This document shows positions 15,399-23,579 of a DNA stretch of 34,888 nt, one piece after another. This stretch comes from an uncultured bacterium (GTDB lineage: Bacteria; Cyanobacteriota; Vampirovibrionia; Gastranaerophilales; Gastranaerophilaceae). Every line of letters begins with the position of its first letter. Position 1 is the stretch's first letter. The translations under genes and the position numbers were made by a program. Below the pieces are notes generated by a model that worked only from the letters and a program-made list of their open reading frames with translations, ran no database searches and was not told the origin of the DNA. Where the stretch lies: NCBI GenBank assembly GCA_902760645.1, contig CACWHC010000020.1, forward strand, positions 1-34,888, in the 5' to 3' direction.

Positions 15399-17243
15399 CT
15401 ATTCTTTAGTATATTCTGCATCAATTACATCATCGTCTTTGTTGTCAGAGGATGAAGAAGATGCACTATCGGTACTTGCAGAACCCTGATTTGCCTGTTC
15501 TTCTTTCTGAACTGCTTCATAAGCCTTTTGAGAAATACCAAACATAGTTTGCTGCAATTCATCAGAAAGTTTTTTCAATTCTTCAGAATCTTTATTCTCA
15601 TCAATAGCTTTTTGTAAAGCAGCTTTTTGTTCTTCTAATTTAGTCTTATCAGCTTCATCAATTTTGCCTTCAAAGTCTTTAACAATTCTGTCTGCAGAAC
15701 CGATTAAGCTGGTTGCATTATTTTTGACTTCTGCTTCTTCTTTTTTCTTCTTATCTTCTGCTGCATTTGCTTCAGCTTCTTTAACCATCTTATCAATATC
15801 AGCTTCTGACAAGTTAGAAGAATTTGTAATAGTAATTTTCTGCTCTTTGTTTGTAGCTTTATCTTTAGCTGAAACATTTACGATACCGTTTGCATCAATA
15901 TCAAATGTAACTTCGATTTGAGGCAAACCTCTCATTGCAGGCGGAATACCGTCTAAACGGAACATACCGAGTGATTTGTTATCCTTAGCCATAGGTCTTT
16001 CACCCTGAAGTACATGAATATCAACCGCAGTCTGATTATTTTCAGCAGTCGAAAATACCTGAGATTTTGAAGTAGGAATAGTTGTATTTCTCGGAACCAA
16101 AGAAGTCATAACACCGCCTAAAGTTTCAATACCAAGAGTTAACGGAGTAACATCTAGCAATACGATGTCTTTAACTTCACCTGCTAATACACCTGCCTGA
16201 ACTGCAGCACCAACTGCAACAACTTCATCAGGGTTAACAGATTGGTTAGGCTCTTTACCTGTATATTCTTTTACCAACTGCTGAACTGCAGGGATTCTTG
16301 AAGAACCACCGACTAATACAACTTCATTGATATCATCTTTTGTTACACCTGCATCTTTCAAAGCGGTTTCAACAGGAACTTTACATCTGTTCAACAAGTC
16401 ACGGCTCAAATCTTCGAATTTTGCTCTTGTTAAAGACAATTCCAAATGTTTTGCACCGTTTGCATCAGCAGTAATAAACGGTAAGCTAATGCTTGTTTCA
16501 ATTACGGATGACAATTCGATTTTAGCTTTTTCAGCAGCTTCTTTTACACGCTGCATAGCCTGTTTATCATTTCTTAAATCAATACCTTCTTGTTTTTTAA
16601 ATTCTTCGCACATCCAATCCATAATCTTTTGGTCAAAGTCATCACCACCAAGGTGAGTATCACCTGATGTTGAAAGAACTTCGTGTACGCCATCACCGAT
16701 TTCAAGAATTGAAACATCGAATGTACCACCACCTAAGTCAAATACAAGAACTTTTTCAGCTTTTTCTTTTTCAAGACCATAAGCCAAAGCTGCTGCAGTA
16801 GGTTCATTCACGATACGGAGAACATCAAGTCCTGCAATTTTACCTGCATCTTTTGTTGCCTGTCTTTGAGCATCGTTAAAATATGCAGGAACAGTGATAA
16901 CCGCTGATGTAACTTTTTCACCCAAATATGCAGAAGCATCATCAGCCAATTTTCTCAAAATCATTGAAGAAATTTCTTGCGGAGTATAATCTTTTCCGTC
17001 AATATTAACTTTGTAATCATCGCCCATATGTCTTTTGATAGAAGCGATAGTTTTTTCAGGATTCAAGATAGCCTGACGTTTTGCTAACTGACCTACTAAT
17101 CTTTCACCTGTTTTAGAAAAACCAACAATAGAAGGGGTTGTTCTTGAACCTTCAGCGTTGGCAATAACGGTTGGCTTACCGCCTTCCATAACTGCGACTA
17201 CGGAGTTCGTTGTTCCCAAGTCGATACCAATTGTTTTTGCCAT
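15399..17243 (-). CDS. dnaK: Chaperone DnaK (Hsp70)
   Basis: This full-length 614-aa Hsp70 binds unfolded proteins in an ATP-driven cycle. The ATPase domain starts [20 protein letters not shown]. It contains [32 protein letters not shown] and [12 protein letters not shown]. The linker is [14 protein letters not shown]. The substrate domain and helical lid follow, with an acidic Ser-rich tail ending in [12 protein letters not shown], where the EE/DD-rich end is typical of bacterial DnaK. AAGGAG lies about 11 nt before the ATG. It stands alone; grpE, dnaJ and hrcA are not in the window and no CIRCE element (TTAGCACTC...GAGTGCTAA) is present in its 170-bp upstream region. A TATAAT (minus strand, near 17330) is a possible -10 box. 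Confidence 0.98.
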   Translation of the reverse strand: MAKTIGIDLGTTNSVVAVMEGGKPTVIANAEGSRTTPSIVGFSKTGERLVGQLAKRQAILNPEKTIASIKRHMGDDYKVNIDGKDYTPQEISSMILRKLADDASAYLGEKVTSAVITVPAYFNDAQRQATKDAGKIAGLDVLRIVNEPTAAALAYGLEKEKAEKVLVFDLGGGTFDVSILEIGDGVHEVLSTSGDTHLGGDDFDQKIMDWMCEEFKKQEGIDLRNDKQAMQRVKEAAEKAKIELSSVIETSISLPFITADANGAKHLELSLTRAKFEDLSRDLLNRCKVPVETALKDAGVTKDDINEVVLVGGSSRIPAVQQLVKEYTGKEPNQSVNPDEVVAVGAAVQAGVLAGEVKDIVLLDVTPLTLGIETLGGVMTSLVPRNTTIPTSKSQVFSTAENNQTAVDIHVLQGERPMAKDNKSLGMFRLDGIPPAMRGLPQIEVTFDIDANGIVNVSAKDKATNKEQKITITNSSNLSEADIDKMVKEAEANAAEDKKKKEEAEVKNNATSLIGSADRIVKDFEGKIDEADKTKLEEQKAALQKAIDENKDSEELKKLSDELQQTMFGISQKAYEAVQKEEQANQGSASTDSASSSSSDNKDDDVIDAEYTKE

Positions 17244-17417
17244 AATTTTTTATCTCCTTTTTACTTTGTTATCAAATTATGAGGTGATTAGGCTTTTATA
17301 AATAAACTTGCATGCCGATACACCTTACATTATATTTATAACATTGATTTTGGAAATTCTTAAAAAAATAAACAAAAAATTAATATTTCAAACAATTCTT
17401 TAAAACAAAAAATACTG

Positions 17418-18392
17418 CTAAATTAAATCCAAACATGCATCATAACTGTCCGTAATGCAAACTTTATCATAAATACCCAGTTTTTCTGCGGTAATATTCA
17501 AAGCTGTACGGTTTTCTCTGATTGCAAAAATTTTTATGCCTTTCTCGGCAGCTGCTAATATTGCAGGATTTCCCAGAGAATTATAAGGCGATACAACAAA
17601 ATCAACGTTATCCGCAGAAATTCCTCCGCTTCTAACAATTTGAGGAGCATGAGAAAGTCCTAACAATACACAGGGCAAAAAGGTCGGTGTAATATATTCT
17701 GAAGCTGATTTTGGATTAACCAAATCAGGATATATCTGATAATCGGCAAATGCAGGAGAATGAGCACAGGGGATTTTTAATTCCTTTGAAATATAATGAG
17801 ATAATATCGCCTCAACACCCCCTACAGGATCGGTTCCCTCCCCGTTTGCATAATCTTCATTCATATCCTCTGGATTATCAAACATTCCGACAACAGCAAG
17901 AGCATTACATCCTTTATCAATTAAGTTTTTTGCCGAAATAAGCATTGTATCCGGATTTTTTACACTACCATCCGAAACTCCGCTGTCATTTAATACGAAT
18001 TCAACTCCGATTTCTTCATCAGTTATTACATATTCTAAAACGTCAATACCATAAACCACTCTGACCGCATTCATAGTATTTATATGCACATTTAATACAT
18101 CCTCAGGTATTGCCTTATCAAAAATTATACCTGTTTTATTAGGTATTGAAACGGGTAATAAATTTATATTTCCGCGCATAAAATCATCCAGAGAATATCC
18201 CTCAACATACAGCATATTATCATTAATACCGGAAAATCCGCCTGCATTAACAACATTTGGATTTACAATTATATTTGCCTTTTTGGAAAACTTTCGGGCA
18301 TAAGAAGAAGCATCACCGGCATAACCTCCTATTGAAGCCCCTATACCCGTTGGAACAATAAATACTCCGAGTTTTTTACCGTCATATACCAT
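17418..18392 (-). CDS. DUF3326 family protein
   Basis: This 324-aa protein matches the DUF3326 family, which I know mainly from cyanobacteria. Diagnostic blocks are PTGIGASIGGYAGDA at the start, NMLYVEGYSLDDF, KGCNALAVVGMFDNPED, GTDPVGGVEAILSH, IPCAHSPAF and TFLPCVLLGLSHAPQIV. The function is unknown. The fold looks Rossmann-like, with several Gly-rich loops. I start at the ATG at 18392; an upstream TTG (18410) is in frame but overlaps the terminator T run. There is no Shine-Dalgarno. TATTAT (18404-18399) ends 6 nt before the ATG, so the mRNA may be leaderless. It supports a cyanobacteria-related host. Confidence 0.85.
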   Translation of the reverse strand: MVYDGKKLGVFIVPTGIGASIGGYAGDASSYARKFSKKANIIVNPNVVNAGGFSGINDNMLYVEGYSLDDFMRGNINLLPVSIPNKTGIIFDKAIPEDVLNVHINTMNAVRVVYGIDVLEYVITDEEIGVEFVLNDSGVSDGSVKNPDTMLISAKNLIDKGCNALAVVGMFDNPEDMNEDYANGEGTDPVGGVEAILSHYISKELKIPCAHSPAFADYQIYPDLVNPKSASEYITPTFLPCVLLGLSHAPQIVRSGGISADNVDFVVSPYNSLGNPAILAAAEKGIKIFAIRENRTALNITAEKLGIYDKVCITDSYDACLDLI

Positions 18393-18408
18393 AAATATAT
18401 AATACAAC

Positions 18409-18431
18409 AAAAAAGCGGTAAAAATACCGCC
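18409..18431 (-). terminator. Terminator after the coiled-coil gene, abutting the DUF3326 start
   Basis: On the minus strand GCGGTA-TTTT-TACCGC is followed by six T. It ends the gene at 18473-18877 and finishes only about 17 nt before the DUF3326 ATG. Confidence 0.85.
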
Positions 18432-18472
18432 TTTTGTTATTGATTTCCTTATTTTTATATTAATTAGAGTTA

Positions 18473-18877
18473 TTAGCCTTGACCCACTCCACCATAAGTG
18501 AAGTCTGATTTTAAATTGTTCTTTAACATTGTTTTTACAGTTGTTTCATTAGTAGTAATTTCAGCAATTCTTGCTTCACAATTTAATTTATCAAGTTCTA
18601 ATTGTTCTTCCCAAGACTTAATATTTTTTAACTCAAATTCTAATTCGTTTTCCATCTGAGCCATTAATACGATGTATTCCTGCTTTTCATCCAACATTTC
18701 ATCAGGTTCATATTTAGAATATAATTCCTGTTGATAATTGTTATACTTCATCTGAGTATCAGTTACTTTTTTAGTTGCAGACAACATATTCATCTGAATA
18801 GACGCCAATTGTTTGTTCATCATTGATTTGTACTTTGAATACATCAATAACGTTTCTTGTAAATTCGAAATAGCCAT
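18473..18877 (-). CDS. Hypothetical coiled-coil protein, 134 aa
   Basis: This is a 134-aa soluble protein that is almost entirely helical. It has Met/Lys-rich heptads at residues 10-50 and Glu/Leu-rich heptads at residues 60-105 (EYIVLMAQMENELEFELKN...), ending in YGGVGQG. There is no signal peptide. Two long antiparallel helices would be the simplest fold, as in small export chaperones or stalk proteins, but I do not recognise the family. It begins MAIS, as does the unknown gene at 22410. The leader contains AGAGAGG and a TATATATGTA element (18906-18924) shared with other small genes here. It is monocistronic, with its own terminator. Confidence 0.7.
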   Translation of the reverse strand: MAISNLQETLLMYSKYKSMMNKQLASIQMNMLSATKKVTDTQMKYNNYQQELYSKYEPDEMLDEKQEYIVLMAQMENELEFELKNIKSWEEQLELDKLNCEARIAEITTNETTVKTMLKNNLKSDFTYGGVGQG

Positions 18878-18905
18878 AACTCTCGCCTCTCTTTTTATTA
18901 CTCTT

Positions 18906-18924
18906 CTTACATATATAAAAAATT
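18906..18924 (-). promoter_or_regulatory. Shared TATATATGTA leader/promoter element
   Basis: On the minus strand this reads AATTTTTTATATATGTAAG, nearly identical to 12852-12872. It lies about 30 bp before the start codon of the coiled-coil gene, and TATATA could be its -10 box. Confidence 0.35.
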
Positions 18925-19004
18925 CATAAATAGTCGAATTTCACATGTTAACATTATCGTTACAATTATTAACATTTTGAATATTACCTGTTACCTGCTG
19001 CAGC

Positions 19005-19033
19005 TTGCAAGAGTACAGCTCCCGTGTTACAAT
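19005..19033 (+). promoter_or_regulatory. Promoter of the M16-like gene
   Basis: TTGCAA (19005-19010) and TACAAT (19028-19033) are exactly 17 bp apart. Transcription would start near 19040, just before the Shine-Dalgarno GGAAAGGG. This excludes the in-frame TTG upstream at 18977 as a start. Confidence 0.7.
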
Positions 19034-19054
19034 ATATACGGAAAGGGCTTTAAT

Positions 19055-20269
19055 ATGATTGGCAATACTATTAAACTTAATAACAATATAGAAATTTTTT
19101 GCAAACAAAATAAAAACACTCCAAGAATTGCATTATGTTTTAATTTCAGAGCAAAAAGAAATAAAAATAATCCAGGTCTTGATACAATTATGGCAAGATT
19201 ATTTTTGCAAGGGACAAAAACCCGTACGGCAGAGCAGTTAGCAAATGAGTTGGATGCTTACGCTATTGAATTATCTGCTGATTCAAGACCCGATTATATA
19301 AGATTTAAGTTCGTATGTCTGAATGAAGATTTCGATAACGCACTTGAAATTATGGCTGACATAATTAAAAATTCAACATTTGAAGATTTTGATAAAGAAA
19401 TCAGCAAGATGGAGGGGGAAATAATTGCGGAATTGGATTCCCCAAGAGCAAAGGCTTCTGACGGCTACTATTCAAATATATTTAAAGATCATTATTACGG
19501 AAATACAGGAACAAGAGTCCTCAAAAACATAAAAAATCTTACAAAAGAAAAAGTTCTTGAAAATTACAACAATATGATTAATGAAAGTAAAAAAGTCATA
19601 TCAGTCGTAGGGGATATTGATACAGATACCGTTAAAAATGAATTGACAAAATACTTTGCAGATATTCCCGAATCAAAAGATATTGAATTGATATCGACAG
19701 TAAAAGAACTACAGGAAGACAAATATTCGGAAATTATAAAACCTGATGCAAATCAGGCACACATTATTAAAGGTTGGATAACCGAAACCTCCAACAGCGA
19801 GGATTATCCGGCACTATTACTTTTAAATGTTATTCTCGGAGCTTCGGGGTTATCCTCAAGACTTTTCCTTGAATTAAGAGATAAAAAAGGTTTGGCATAC
19901 GTTGTAAGAAGTTCTTATGAAGTTTTTGGACAATGTGCTGATTTCTTTATATATATTGCAACGGAACCCAAAAATATAGAAGTTTCTCTTGCAGGTTTTA
20001 AAGAAGAAATAGACAAAATCTGCACCTATCCTGTATCGGAAGAAGAACTTGAAAACGCAAAAAACAACATGCTTGGGAAATGGGCATTCACACAGGAAAC
20101 AAACGAAAATCAAGCCGTACTGTATGGTAATTACGGGATTCTTGGACTGGGCTTTGATTTTAATGACCGAGCAAAAGAAAACATTAAAAAGGTTACTGCA
20201 GAACAATTATTAAAATGTGCAAAAAAATATTTTAGCAAAAACTCAGTACTTTCTATCCTGAAACCATAA
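19055..20269 (+). CDS. M16 (insulinase/processing-peptidase) family homologue lacking zinc ligands
   Basis: This 404-aa protein has the two-domain M16 fold: an N-terminal half with NPGLDTIMARLFLQGT and a C-terminal half with LRDKKGLAYVVRSSYEVFGQCADFFIYIATEP. In active M16 enzymes the first motif is G-L-x-H-x-x-E-H. Here it reads GLDTIMAR, so Thr44, Ala47 and Arg48 replace both His and the Glu. It should therefore not be a zinc peptidase. Such subunits usually pair with an active M16 partner, but none is adjacent. AAAGGG lies about 8 nt before the ATG at 19055, and a good promoter lies at 19005-19033. No signal peptide is seen, so it is probably cytoplasmic. It could be a processing-peptidase regulatory subunit. 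Confidence 0.82.
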   Translation: MIGNTIKLNNNIEIFCKQNKNTPRIALCFNFRAKRNKNNPGLDTIMARLFLQGTKTRTAEQLANELDAYAIELSADSRPDYIRFKFVCLNEDFDNALEIMADIIKNSTFEDFDKEISKMEGEIIAELDSPRAKASDGYYSNIFKDHYYGNTGTRVLKNIKNLTKEKVLENYNNMINESKKVISVVGDIDTDTVKNELTKYFADIPESKDIELISTVKELQEDKYSEIIKPDANQAHIIKGWITETSNSEDYPALLLLNVILGASGLSSRLFLELRDKKGLAYVVRSSYEVFGQCADFFIYIATEPKNIEVSLAGFKEEIDKICTYPVSEEELENAKNNMLGKWAFTQETNENQAVLYGNYGILGLGFDFNDRAKENIKKVTAEQLLKCAKKYFSKNSVLSILKP

Positions 20270-20294
20270 ACATCTGTGGAATAAATTAATAATC

Positions 20295-20336
20295 AAAAAC
20301 ACTTATAATACACTCTGAGGTATTATAAGTGTTTTT
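20295..20336 (+). terminator. Strong terminator abutting the OmpA-like start
   Basis: A perfect 17-bp stem, AAAAACACTTATAATAC (20295-20311) with its complement at 20320-20336, has an 8-nt loop and a T run. It ends the M16-like gene and finishes 4 nt before the next ATG. The stem itself contains TATTAT (20321-20326), which could be the -10 box of the next gene. Confidence 0.9.
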
Positions 20337-20340
20337 ATTT

Positions 20341-20865
20341 ATGGCGGTTATTATATTCGGATTATTCACAGAACAATGTTTTGCTCTAAACAGTCAAAAA
20401 TTCAGTGATTTTGAAGCAAAAAAACCGTTTATAGAACAGGAAATAGAACGTTCAATTCCTCTGAATAACAATATTACATATACGGAAGTTCCCAGAGGAA
20501 TAATATTAAGCGTTGCCCAATCAGAATTATTTGAAGAAAATTCCGACAAAATATCCCAAAACGGGAAATTACTGCTTGATAAAATCGGTATACTTTTAAA
20601 TAACTTTGAAAATAACTGCACAATAGAAGCTCACACCGAAGAAACTTTGAACATAAACGGCTATTATAAAACCGATTGGGAAATAAGTATTGTAAGAGCA
20701 AATAAAATAGCCGATTATTTATCTAAGATTATTTACAACTCAACAGACAGACTTTTCCCTGTCGGATTCGGTAAAATAATGCCCTTCAAAGAAAATGTTG
20801 CCCGCAAAGAATTTTCTGATAACAGAATAGATTTTGTTATATTTGACTATACAGCCAAAAGATAA
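20341..20865 (+). CDS. OmpA/MotB-type peptidoglycan-binding domain protein
   Basis: This 174-aa protein has a short hydrophobic N-terminus (MAVIIFGLFTEQCFA), likely a signal peptide, and a C-terminal OmpA-like domain. Visible marks are FEENSDKISQNGKLLLDKIGILLN, TIEAHTEE, the TDWEISIVRANKIADYL helix (compare 'xxxLSxxRAxxVxxYL') and the closing NRIDFVIFDY (compare 'NRRVDIVI'). These domains hold outer-membrane or motor proteins to peptidoglycan, which points to a diderm envelope. I use the ATG at 20341. It has no Shine-Dalgarno and lies 4 nt after a terminator, so it may be translated from a leaderless mRNA. Confidence 0.8.
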   Translation: MAVIIFGLFTEQCFALNSQKFSDFEAKKPFIEQEIERSIPLNNNITYTEVPRGIILSVAQSELFEENSDKISQNGKLLLDKIGILLNNFENNCTIEAHTEETLNINGYYKTDWEISIVRANKIADYLSKIIYNSTDRLFPVGFGKIMPFKENVARKEFSDNRIDFVIFDYTAKR

Positions 20866-20932
20866 ATATTAAACTTTCGGCTAATGAAATAAATAAAACT
20901 TGCTAATAACATTATACTGAAAGGAAAAAGCT

Positions 20933-21328
20933 ATGACAGAAAAACTTGAAATTTATCGCTGTAAAATTTGCCGCAATACAGTTCAGATAATACTGAACGG
21001 AGAAGGCGAACTCGTATGCTGCGGCGAAAAGATGGAAAAACTTGTTCCAAATACAACGGAAAATGTAACAACCGAATACCATATCCCCGTGTACAAAACT
21101 GATAATGACGGAAATCAATACATTCAGGTAGGGAAAGAAAAACATCCTATGACGGAAGAACACCATATCGAATTTATAGAACGAATATCACAGGCAAAAA
21201 ATTATATGTATCTGGAATATCCGGATAACGAACCGGTGATAAATATTGAAAGCCGCATCAATAATGACGAAACGGCTCTTGAATATTGTAATTTACACGG
21301 CTTATGGAGGGGAAATAATGTTAAATAA
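20933..21328 (+). CDS. dfx: Desulfoferrodoxin (2Fe superoxide reductase)
   Basis: This 131-aa enzyme reduces superoxide to peroxide without making O2, typical of anaerobes. The N-terminal desulforedoxin domain has its four cysteines (Cys10, Cys13, Cys29, Cys30: YRCKIC...VCCGEKM). The catalytic iron site has His50, His71 (EKHPMTEEH), His77, Cys119 and His122 (EYCNLHGLW). The usual Glu47-Lys48 pair before the first His reads Glu48-Tyr49 here, so the lysine that helps attract superoxide is missing. GAAAGGA lies 8 nt before the ATG. The gene overlaps the ferritin start by 11 nt, coupling oxygen defence to iron storage. A rubredoxin or NADH oxidase partner is not in view. Confidence 0.95.
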   Translation: MTEKLEIYRCKICRNTVQIILNGEGELVCCGEKMEKLVPNTTENVTTEYHIPVYKTDNDGNQYIQVGKEKHPMTEEHHIEFIERISQAKNYMYLEYPDNEPVINIESRINNDETALEYCNLHGLWRGNNVK

Positions 21329-21803
21329 TAAAGTAGAGGAAATATTAAATGCACAAATTAATAAAGAATTCTATTCCGCATATTTATACATTGCAATGTC
21401 TGCTTATTTTGATGAGTGTGGTCTTAAGGGTTTTGCTCATTGGACAAAAGTACAGGCTCAAGAAGAAATTGAACATGGGATAACCCTGTTTGATTATATT
21501 ATTGAACGTGACGGAAATATTAATTTAACACCGATTGAAGCACCCGAAAGAGATTTTCATAACCCGCTTCAGGTATTTGAAATGATTTTATCACATGAAA
21601 AAAAAGTTACCGACAGTATTGAAAACGTAGCCAATATGTCGGAAACAGAATGTGACAGAGCGACAAGAGAATTTATTGACAAATACATAAAAGAACAGGT
21701 CGAAGAAGAATCTCAGGTGCTTGATATAATAAAAACAATAAAAATGTTCGGAAACGATAATTCGATTTTATATCACATTGATAAAGAACTCTCCAAGAGG
21801 TAG
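21318..21803 (+). CDS. ftnA: Bacterial non-heme ferritin
   Basis: This 161-aa iron-storage protein forms 24-mers that oxidise and store iron. All ferroxidase-site residues are present at the same numbers as in E. coli FtnA: Glu17, Glu50, His53, Glu94, Gln127 and Glu130 (AQEEIEHG, LSHEKKV, IKEQVEEES). The start at 21318 is set by GGAGGGG 5 nt upstream and by the 11-nt overlap with the superoxide reductase gene; it is translationally coupled. A terminator stem begins just before its stop codon. With the upstream gene it forms a two-gene oxidative-stress operon. Confidence 0.95.
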   Translation: MLNNKVEEILNAQINKEFYSAYLYIAMSAYFDECGLKGFAHWTKVQAQEEIEHGITLFDYIIERDGNINLTPIEAPERDFHNPLQVFEMILSHEKKVTDSIENVANMSETECDRATREFIDKYIKEQVEEESQVLDIIKTIKMFGNDNSILYHIDKELSKR

Positions 21804-21820
21804 TAACACTACCTCTTTTT
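21796..21820 (+). terminator. Terminator of the superoxide reductase-ferritin operon
   Basis: AGAGGTAGT-AAC-ACTACCTCT is followed by a T run. It overlaps the ferritin stop codon TAG (21801-21803). Confidence 0.92.
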
Positions 21821-21934
21821 GTAACAATTTATTAATAGAATAGCAAAATAATTTATTTAGAGGATTTAATATATTGTTAAATTTTCTATACTAAACATGT
21901 AGGTAGGATATTTAAAATGGGAGAAAGAGTACGG

Positions 21935-21960
21935 TAATTAATTTATAAAAATAAATTAAT
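21935..21960. repeat. AT-rich inverted repeat in leader of the 136-aa gene
   Basis: ATTAATTTAT-AAAA-ATAAATTAAT forms a perfect 10-bp stem in the ~200-bp region between ferritin and the gene at 22003. Its role is unknown. A GTAGGTAGGA box lies just upstream at about 21899-21908, like the leader of the gene at 12636. Confidence 0.5.
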
Positions 21961-22002
21961 GAAAATACCCGTTTTTCCCAAGTCCAACAGAGGTTAACGA
22001 AT

Positions 22003-22413
22003 ATGGTCGATAACAGAGCAGCAGGATATTTCGGAATTGGCGGTGCTTTTAATTTTAAAAGCGGCGATATATCCGGAACCGCAGCCCGAACTCAGGATGA
22101 TAAAATGGGACAGGGCGGAGAATATTTTGCTCAGCAGCAACAAGAAGAATTTGAAGAAGAACAAAATGAATCCAAATATATGGACAGGAGTGCAGTACTG
22201 AGAGCAACTCTTAATTCTCTTGCAATGATGAATGTTGCAAATGTTATTAATTCCAGAAAAATTGAAGCTAAAAAACAAAAAGATTTACTTGCTACTCAAC
22301 AACTTCTAAAGAAAAAACACGAGGAATCTCTACATAATGGAAGTATTAATAGTAGTGAGGATGTATTAACTTCTAGAACTGTTGATGAAGAAATTGAAGA
22401 TATTGTTGATTAG
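22003..22413 (+). CDS. Hypothetical protein, 136 aa
   Basis: I do not recognise this protein. The N-terminus is Gly-rich and without a signal peptide (AAGYFGIGGAFNFKSGD). The middle is Gln/Glu-rich (AQQQQEEFEEEQNE). A helix follows (SAVLRATLNSLAMMNVANVINSRK), then a Lys-rich helix and an acidic tail. AGAGG lies about 9 nt before the ATG. It ends 4 nt inside the convergent gene at 22410. Small proteins of similar flavour at 18473, 22410 and 23106 suggest a lineage-specific set. Confidence 0.65.
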   Translation: MVDNRAAGYFGIGGAFNFKSGDISGTAARTQDDKMGQGGEYFAQQQQEEFEEEQNESKYMDRSAVLRATLNSLAMMNVANVINSRKIEAKKQKDLLATQQLLKKKHEESLHNGSINSSEDVLTSRTVDEEIEDIVD

Positions 22414-22937
22414 ACAAATATACTTGAAGTAATTACTTTCTGTTCATCAACTGTTTCTTCTTTTGATGCATTATTATTCATCATCAAAAGTTCTCCGTGA
22501 TAAAAAGGATTTGAACCGTTTTTATCTTTAGCGGATTCGTTTGTGACAATTCTGTTTTTAGAAGTTACGGTATTTTTTTGCTCTTTGATTGTAATTTCAT
22601 TCACAGCGATTGTCATCTTACCGTCAACACCATTTTGAATACCCTGAGCTGCTTTGGCGTTTAGGTAATATATTTTTGATATAGTTTCTTGACTTAAATG
22701 AACTTGTAAACCTGAGTTATTAAGTGCAATTTGATTTGCAACCTTTAAATCGACCTTGTTATTATACATATCAACGCCGATATCTCTCTTTTGGAAATAA
22801 TTTTGTGCAGTATCAACATTATACTGGCTGTTCTTTTGTTCCGCACGCTTCAAAATAGATTGAGAAACCTGCTGTAACGTAGGACGGTCAATGTTTAATC
22901 CCATATTATTCAATTGTTCATAAACACTAATTGCCAT
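22410..22937 (-). CDS. Hypothetical protein, 175 aa
   Basis: This unrecognised soluble protein of 175 aa starts MAISVYEQLNNMGLNIDRP. The N-terminal half is helical (QQVSQSILKRAEQKNS). The middle mixes VDLKVANQIALNNSG with a TIAVNEITIKEQ strand-like stretch, and the tail is Asn/Ser/Lys-rich and probably disordered. AAAGGGA lies about 7 nt before the ATG. It is convergent with, and overlaps by 4 nt, the gene at 22003, and is divergent from 23106 across a 168-bp region. Confidence 0.65.
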   Translation of the reverse strand: MAISVYEQLNNMGLNIDRPTLQQVSQSILKRAEQKNSQYNVDTAQNYFQKRDIGVDMYNNKVDLKVANQIALNNSGLQVHLSQETISKIYYLNAKAAQGIQNGVDGKMTIAVNEITIKEQKNTVTSKNRIVTNESAKDKNGSNPFYHGELLMMNNNASKEETVDEQKVITSSIFV

Positions 22938-23068
22938 TTCTGTATCCCTTTTTAATTTCCTTACAATATTCTTATCGGCACATAATAAGAAAACTTTAGA
23001 TTTTTAGAGCTTTGTGTAACATTTCTTAATATAAATCGAGAACAAAGGCAATTTTTATCATGATATAA

Positions 23069-23083
23069 ACTTTATATATATGT
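23069..23083 (+). promoter_or_regulatory. TATATATATGT element upstream of the 138-aa gene
   Basis: ACTTTATATATATGT lies 22 bp before the ATG at 23106 and shares its core with 12852-12872 and 18906-18924. It may be a -10 box. Confidence 0.3.
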
Positions 23084-23105
23084 TACATAACATGAGAGAT
23101 AGAAT

Positions 23106-23522
23106 ATGAGTTGGGCATCATTTAATCAGACAGTCGGATACATTAATGACAGCTTGCGTTGTGCAAACGACGTACTTGACAAGAAAAAAGGCGGCACAAT
23201 AGGCAGTAGGCTACAAAATGCAGGGCAAAACCTGATATTTAATTCTATGGCAACAACCGGTGCTGCACAAACACAGAATTGTACCGGCAGTTATCTTGGA
23301 TATGCAGCAAAATATAGTGCTAACGGCAATGGGCAACAGGCTTTAACAAATGTCGCACAGGCAAGTGTATTTGCACATCAAGTCATGCATCCTTTTGGCA
23401 GCGGTTATTACTGGGGCGGCGGAATGATGGGTCCCGGTATGGGTATGGGTATGGGTTCCCCGGTACCATACAGAACAGGCTCTATGCACCCGGCATTTGA
23501 TAGCCAATTTTTCAGACACTAA
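23106..23522 (+). CDS. Hypothetical Gly/Met-rich protein, 138 aa
   Basis: I do not recognise this 138-aa protein. It starts MSWASFNQTVGYINDSLRC without a signal peptide. The middle is Ala/Gln/Asn-rich. The tail is low-complexity, with WGGGMMGPGMGMGMGSP encoded by a repeated TATGGG unit that could vary in length. GAGAGAT lies about 7 nt before the ATG. It is followed by a strong terminator that abuts the rqcH start. The sequence suggests a flexible or structural protein. Confidence 0.6.
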   Translation: MSWASFNQTVGYINDSLRCANDVLDKKKGGTIGSRLQNAGQNLIFNSMATTGAAQTQNCTGSYLGYAAKYSANGNGQQALTNVAQASVFAHQVMHPFGSGYYWGGGMMGPGMGMGMGSPVPYRTGSMHPAFDSQFFRH

Positions 23523-23546
23523 TAAATAAAGATTTAATAACTTATT

Positions 23547-23579
23547 AATATTGTATAACGTTTGTTATACAATATTTTT
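23547..23579 (+). terminator. Terminator abutting the rqcH start
   Basis: A perfect 13-bp stem, AATATTGTATAAC / GTTATACAATATT, has a 4-nt loop and T run. It ends the 138-aa gene and finishes 3 nt before the next ATG (23580). Confidence 0.88.

Noticed and set aside
17244..17417. Heat-shock CIRCE operator upstream of dnaK
   Set aside because: TTAGCACTC-N9-GAGTGCTAA or a close variant is not present.
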